A DNA stretch of 39,238 nt from Mycobacterium sp. 1465703.0 (GTDB taxonomy: Bacteria > Actinomycetota > Actinomycetes > Mycobacteriales > Mycobacteriaceae). Where the stretch lies: positions 1 to 39,238 of the forward strand of contig NZ_LZKU01000037.1 in assembly GCF_001672975.1 (NCBI RefSeq), read 5' to 3'. The translations under genes and the position numbers were made by a program. The notes below the pieces were generated by a model, which was not told the origin of the DNA, did no database searches, and saw nothing but the letters and a program-made list of their open reading frames with translations. Below are positions 35,778 to 39,238 of the stretch, piece by piece. Within the stretch, counting starts at the first letter, position 1. Each line of letters opens with the position of its first letter.

Positions 35778-38700
35778 GTGGTGCACGCCTCGGCGCGCTC
35801 GGAGGACATCCGGGCGGAGGTGGCCGAACTGCTCGGCGTCGGCGTCGATGCGGTTCAGCCGGGTAGCAACCTCATCGGCCAGGGCCTGGACTCCATTCGC
35901 ATCATGACGCTCGCCGGTCGCTGGCGCCGCCAAGGCATCGACATCGACTTCGCCACGCTGGCCGAAACTCCGACTATCGAAGCCTGGACAACGCTGGTCA
36001 CCTCCGGCCGACAAAGCGCTGACCAGCAAATCCCTCCCGCCGAGGCACCCGCAGATGCCGAGCTCGCCGCCGACCACGAGCCGTTTGCCCTGGCCCCGAT
36101 GCAGCATGCGATGTGGGTCGGTCGCCAAGACAACCAGCAGCTGGGCGGGGTCGCCGGGCATCTCTACGTCGAGTTCGACGGCGGATCGATCGATCCCGAA
36201 CGCCTGCGCGCGGCGGCCACCGCGCTGGCACGCCGCCACCCGATGTTGCGGGTGCAGTTCCTGCCCGACGGCACCCAACGGATCACCCCGGCCGGCGGCG
36301 ATTTTCCGGTCAGCGTCGAAGATCTGCGTTCACTCGGCGCCGACGAGGTTGAACAGCGGCTCGCCGCCATCCGCGACGCGAAATCGCACCAGCAGCTCGA
36401 CGGTGCGGTATTCGAACTGGCGGTGACGCTGCTGCCGGCCGATCGGTCCCGGCTGCACGTCGATCTGGACATGCAAGCCGCCGACGCGATGAGCTATCGC
36501 ACCCTGATGGCTGATCTGGCGGCCCTCTACTGCGGCCGCGACCTCCCCGCGCTGAGCTACACCTACCGGCAGTACCGCCAAGCCGTCGAGGCAGAAGACG
36601 CAGGGCCGCAACCGACCCGCGAGGCCGACCGGGCCTGGTGGACGCAGCGGATCCCGGAGCTGCCTGACCCGCCGGCATTGCCGTCGACCGGTGGGTGCAC
36701 CTCGAACCGAAGCACCCGGCGCTGGCACTGGCTCGACCCGGAAACCCGCGATGCGCTGTTCGCCCGCGCCCAAGCGCGCGGCATCACGCCGGCAATGGCG
36801 CTGGCCGCAGGGTTCGCCAACACCCTGGCGCGCTGGTCGACCACCTCACGCTTTCTGCTGAATGTCCCGCTCTTCGGGCGCCAGGCTCTGCACCCGGACG
36901 TCGACTCGTTGGTCGGCGACTTCACCTCCTCGCTGCTGCTCGACGTCGATCTCGTCGGCGCCGACACGGCCGCGAAGCGTGCACAGGTGGTGCAGGACGC
37001 GATGCGCACGGCCGCCGCGCATTCCGCCTATGCGGGGCTGTCGGTGCTGCGTGACCTCAGCCGTCATCGCGGCACTCAGGTGCTCGCACCTGTGGTCTTC
37101 ACCAGCGCACTGGGGCTCGGCGAACTGTTCAGCCGCGACGTGACCGATCAATTCGGCACACCGGAATGGATCATTTCGCAGGGTCCGCAGGTGTTGCTCG
37201 ATGCGCAAGTCACCGAGTTCGACGGCGGGGTTCTGGTGAATTGGGATGTGCGCGAAGGCATGTTCCCGCCCGGGGTCATCGACGCCATGTTCGGCTACCA
37301 CATCGACGAGCTGCTCCGATTGGCCCGCGCCGACGACGCCTGGGATGCGCTGGGACCCACGGCGCTGCCGGCGACACAGCGCGCCGTGCGCGAGGCGGCC
37401 AACGCGCGCACCGCGCAGCCCAGCGGAGAAGCCTTGCACGACGGGTTCTTCCGACAAGCCGCGCAGCGGCCGGACGCTCCCGCGGTCGTCGCGAGCACAG
37501 GCGATCTCAGCTACGCGCAACTGCGCGACCAAGCGCTGGCCGTGGCAGCCGCGCTGGGTAATGCAGGTGTCAGCAACGGCGACACCATCGCGGTGGTGGG
37601 CCCGAAAACCGGTGAGCAGATACCGGCGTTGCTGGGCATCCTGGCCGTCGGTGCCGCGTACCTACCGATCGGCGTCGATCAGCCGCGCGATCGCGCCGAG
37701 CGCATGCTGCACTCCGGCGAAGTGAGCCTGGCCCTGGTGTGCGGCGGGCAGCGGCTGGACTTGCCGCTGCCCGAACTGGTCATTGCCGATCTCCTTCGCG
37801 ACGCACCCCCGGCCGCCGAGATCCAGGTTGCCAGAATCGATCCCACGCAACTGGCCTACGTGTTGTTCACCTCGGGCTCCACCGGGGAGCCCAAGGGCGT
37901 CGAGGTCACTCACGACGCAGCGATGAACACGGTGGAATTCATCGGCCGGCACTTCGAGATCGGCCCCGCGGACCGCTGCCTGGCGCTGTCCACCCTGGAG
38001 GGCGACATCTCGGTGATGGACGTCTTCGTCACCTTGCGCACCGGCGGGGTCATCGTGGTGGTCGACGAAGCGCAACGACGCGATCCCGACGCCTGGGCCC
38101 GGCTCATCGACACTCACCGGGTCACCGTGCTGCACTTCATGCCCGGCTGGCTGGAGATGCTGATCGAAGTCGGTCGCGGGCGGCTGTCCTCGGTGCGGGT
38201 GATTCCCACCGGCGGTGACTGGGTGCGTCCCGAGGTGGTGCGCCGCCTGCAGGCCGAAGCGCCCAACCTGCGCTTCGCAGGGCTCGGCGGCGCGACCGAA
38301 ACCCCGGTGCACAACAGCATTTTCGAGGTAACTGAACCGATACCGGAGGACTGGACGGCGCTGCCCTTCGGCGTCCCGCTGCCCAACAACGCCTGCCGTG
38401 TCGTCGACGACACCGGTGGTGATTGCCCCGATTGGGTTCCCGGGGAATATTGGGTGTCCGGCCGCGGGATCGCGCGCGGCTATCGCGGGCGTCCCGATCT
38501 CACCGCGGAACGCTTTGTTCAGCACGACGGCCGAACTTGGTACCGCACGGGCGATTTGGTGCGCTACTGGCCGGATGGCACCCTCGAGTTCGTCGGCCGC
38601 GCCGACCACCGCGTGAAGATCAGCGGGTACCGGGTCGAGCTCGGCGAGATCGAGACCATGCTGCGGCGGGTGCCCGGGGTGCGGACGGCAGTGGCCGCCT

Positions 38701-39041
38701 TGATCGCCGTGCCCGGGGAATCCGAGGTGCTGGCCGCGCAGGTGTGCACCGAGGACACCCGGCTGACCGCGGAGCGGATCCGGCAAGGTCTCGGCGACCT
38801 GGTCCCCGCGCACATGATCCCGCGCCACATCACGGTGGTGGAGCGGATCGGCTTCACCGATGCCGGAAAGCTCGACCGCCGGGCTGTCGCACGCGAATTG
38901 GAAACCGCTGTCTCGCAACTACAGCGGCCGGGCCACCGCGCGCCGTCGACGTCACTGGAATCCGCACTGGTAATGATTTTCGGTGATCTACTCGGCCGGG
39001 AAAACGTCGGAGTCGACGATGACTTCTTCGCGCTCGGCGGC
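35778..39041 (+). CDS. mbtB: mycobactin NRPS MbtB, truncated at window end
   Basis: MbtB loads salicylate and condenses and cyclises it with serine or threonine to the hydroxyphenyl-oxazoline of mycobactin. Domains in order: aryl carrier protein (GQGLDSIRI, phosphopantetheine Ser39), cyclisation domain (FALAPMQHAMWVGRQDNQQL, then DMQAAD as the DxxxxD motif), adenylation domain (YVLFTSGSTGEPKGVEVTH, RTWYRTGDLVRY, GRADHRVKISGYRVELGEIE) and the start of a carrier domain (DDDFFALGG). At 39041 the reading breaks: the following residues (DSVLATQAVGRIRAWLDAPD and on) are found on the minus strand instead, so the carrier serine and thioesterase are not readable in order. GGGAGGG stands three bases before the GTG at 35778, with a second GTG next to it. 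Confidence 0.96.
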
Positions 39042-39238
39042 ACTGAGCACCGTGGCCAGCGCCGACACGGTTCGGTTGGCGAAGATGTCGGCGACCATGA
39101 TGTCCGGTGCATCCAGCCACGCCCGAATCCGCCCCACCGCCTGGGTGGCCAGCACCGAATCGCCGCCGAGCGCGAAGAAGTCATCGTCGACTCCGACGTT
39201 TTCCCGGCCGAGTAGATCACCGAAAATCATTACCAGTG
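38965..39238. repeat. 77-base terminal inverted repeat with inverted spacer
   Basis: Bases 38965-39041 and 39162-39238 are perfect reverse complements over 77 positions, running to the last base of the window. The 120-base spacer encodes the expected continuation of MbtB, but on the minus strand. The switch occurs within a short repeat of the type CTCGGCGGC/GCCGCCGAG. This is best explained as a fold-back chimaera at a contig end; plus-strand translation beyond 39041 is not real MbtB. Confidence 0.9.

Noticed and set aside
39042..39215. C-terminal 58 residues of the plus-strand mbtB ORF
   Set aside because: This is the reverse complement of mbtB sequence after the fold-back; it is not a natural protein end.

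Overview
The window is high-GC DNA from a nontuberculous Mycobacterium. The evidence is gene content: sulfite reductase nirA, hemW, an SbtA-like transporter, and the mycobactin genes mbtI, mbtA and mbtB, in the same relative order and orientation as I recall for the M. tuberculosis nirA-to-mbtB stretch. A PapA-type acyltransferase, a DrrB/DrrC-like exporter, a PPE protein and IdeR-type operators fit this. Compared with the M. tuberculosis order as I remember it, rpfD and Rv2390c are missing between nirA and hemW, mbtJ is missing, and about 28 kb of other genes lie between mbtI and mbtA.

Layout: (1) 1-2.8 kb: 5' part of nirA with an upstream poly-cysteine short ORF, then hemW. (2) 2.8-6.2 kb: SbtA-like transporter, a 70-aa protein, and mbtI behind an IdeR box. 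(3) 6.4-7.4 kb: a DesA1-type acyl-ACP desaturase. (4) 7.7-19.1 kb: an accessory island. It holds a lysozyme-like protein, two small proteins, a large LuxR-type (LAL) regulator, an alpha-dioxygenase fused to a catalase-like domain, a cytosolic subtilase, an alpha/beta-hydrolase and a CARDB-like protein. Four intergenic copies of the palindrome GTAG-N4-CTAC, plus one degenerate copy, occur only in this island and suggest a local regulon. (5) 19.2-25.2 kb: a tightly overlapping minus-strand lipid operon (PapA, fused DrrB-DrrC-like permease, second acyltransferase, polytopic membrane protein). (6) 25.7-32.6 kb: malic enzyme, PPE protein, a TetR and its likely target, and a divergent SDR/LysR pair. 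(7) 32.7-39.0 kb: a type I DAHP synthase behind a leader-peptide attenuator, then mbtA and mbtB on either side of an IdeR box.

How the genes fit together: DAHP synthase supplies the pathway to chorismate. MbtI makes salicylate from chorismate, MbtA adenylates it and loads it onto MbtB. IdeR boxes upstream of mbtI and between mbtA and mbtB indicate iron repression, while the DAHP synthase leader indicates aromatic amino-acid control. The island in (4) is best read as a LuxR-controlled response that may make and process fatty-acid hydroperoxides; that is inference.

Both ends of the window are abnormal. At each end the coding sequence of nirA or mbtB suddenly continues on the opposite strand at a short inverted repeat. 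These look like fold-back chimaeras at contig ends, so nirA and mbtB should be treated as truncated there and not as real gene ends.
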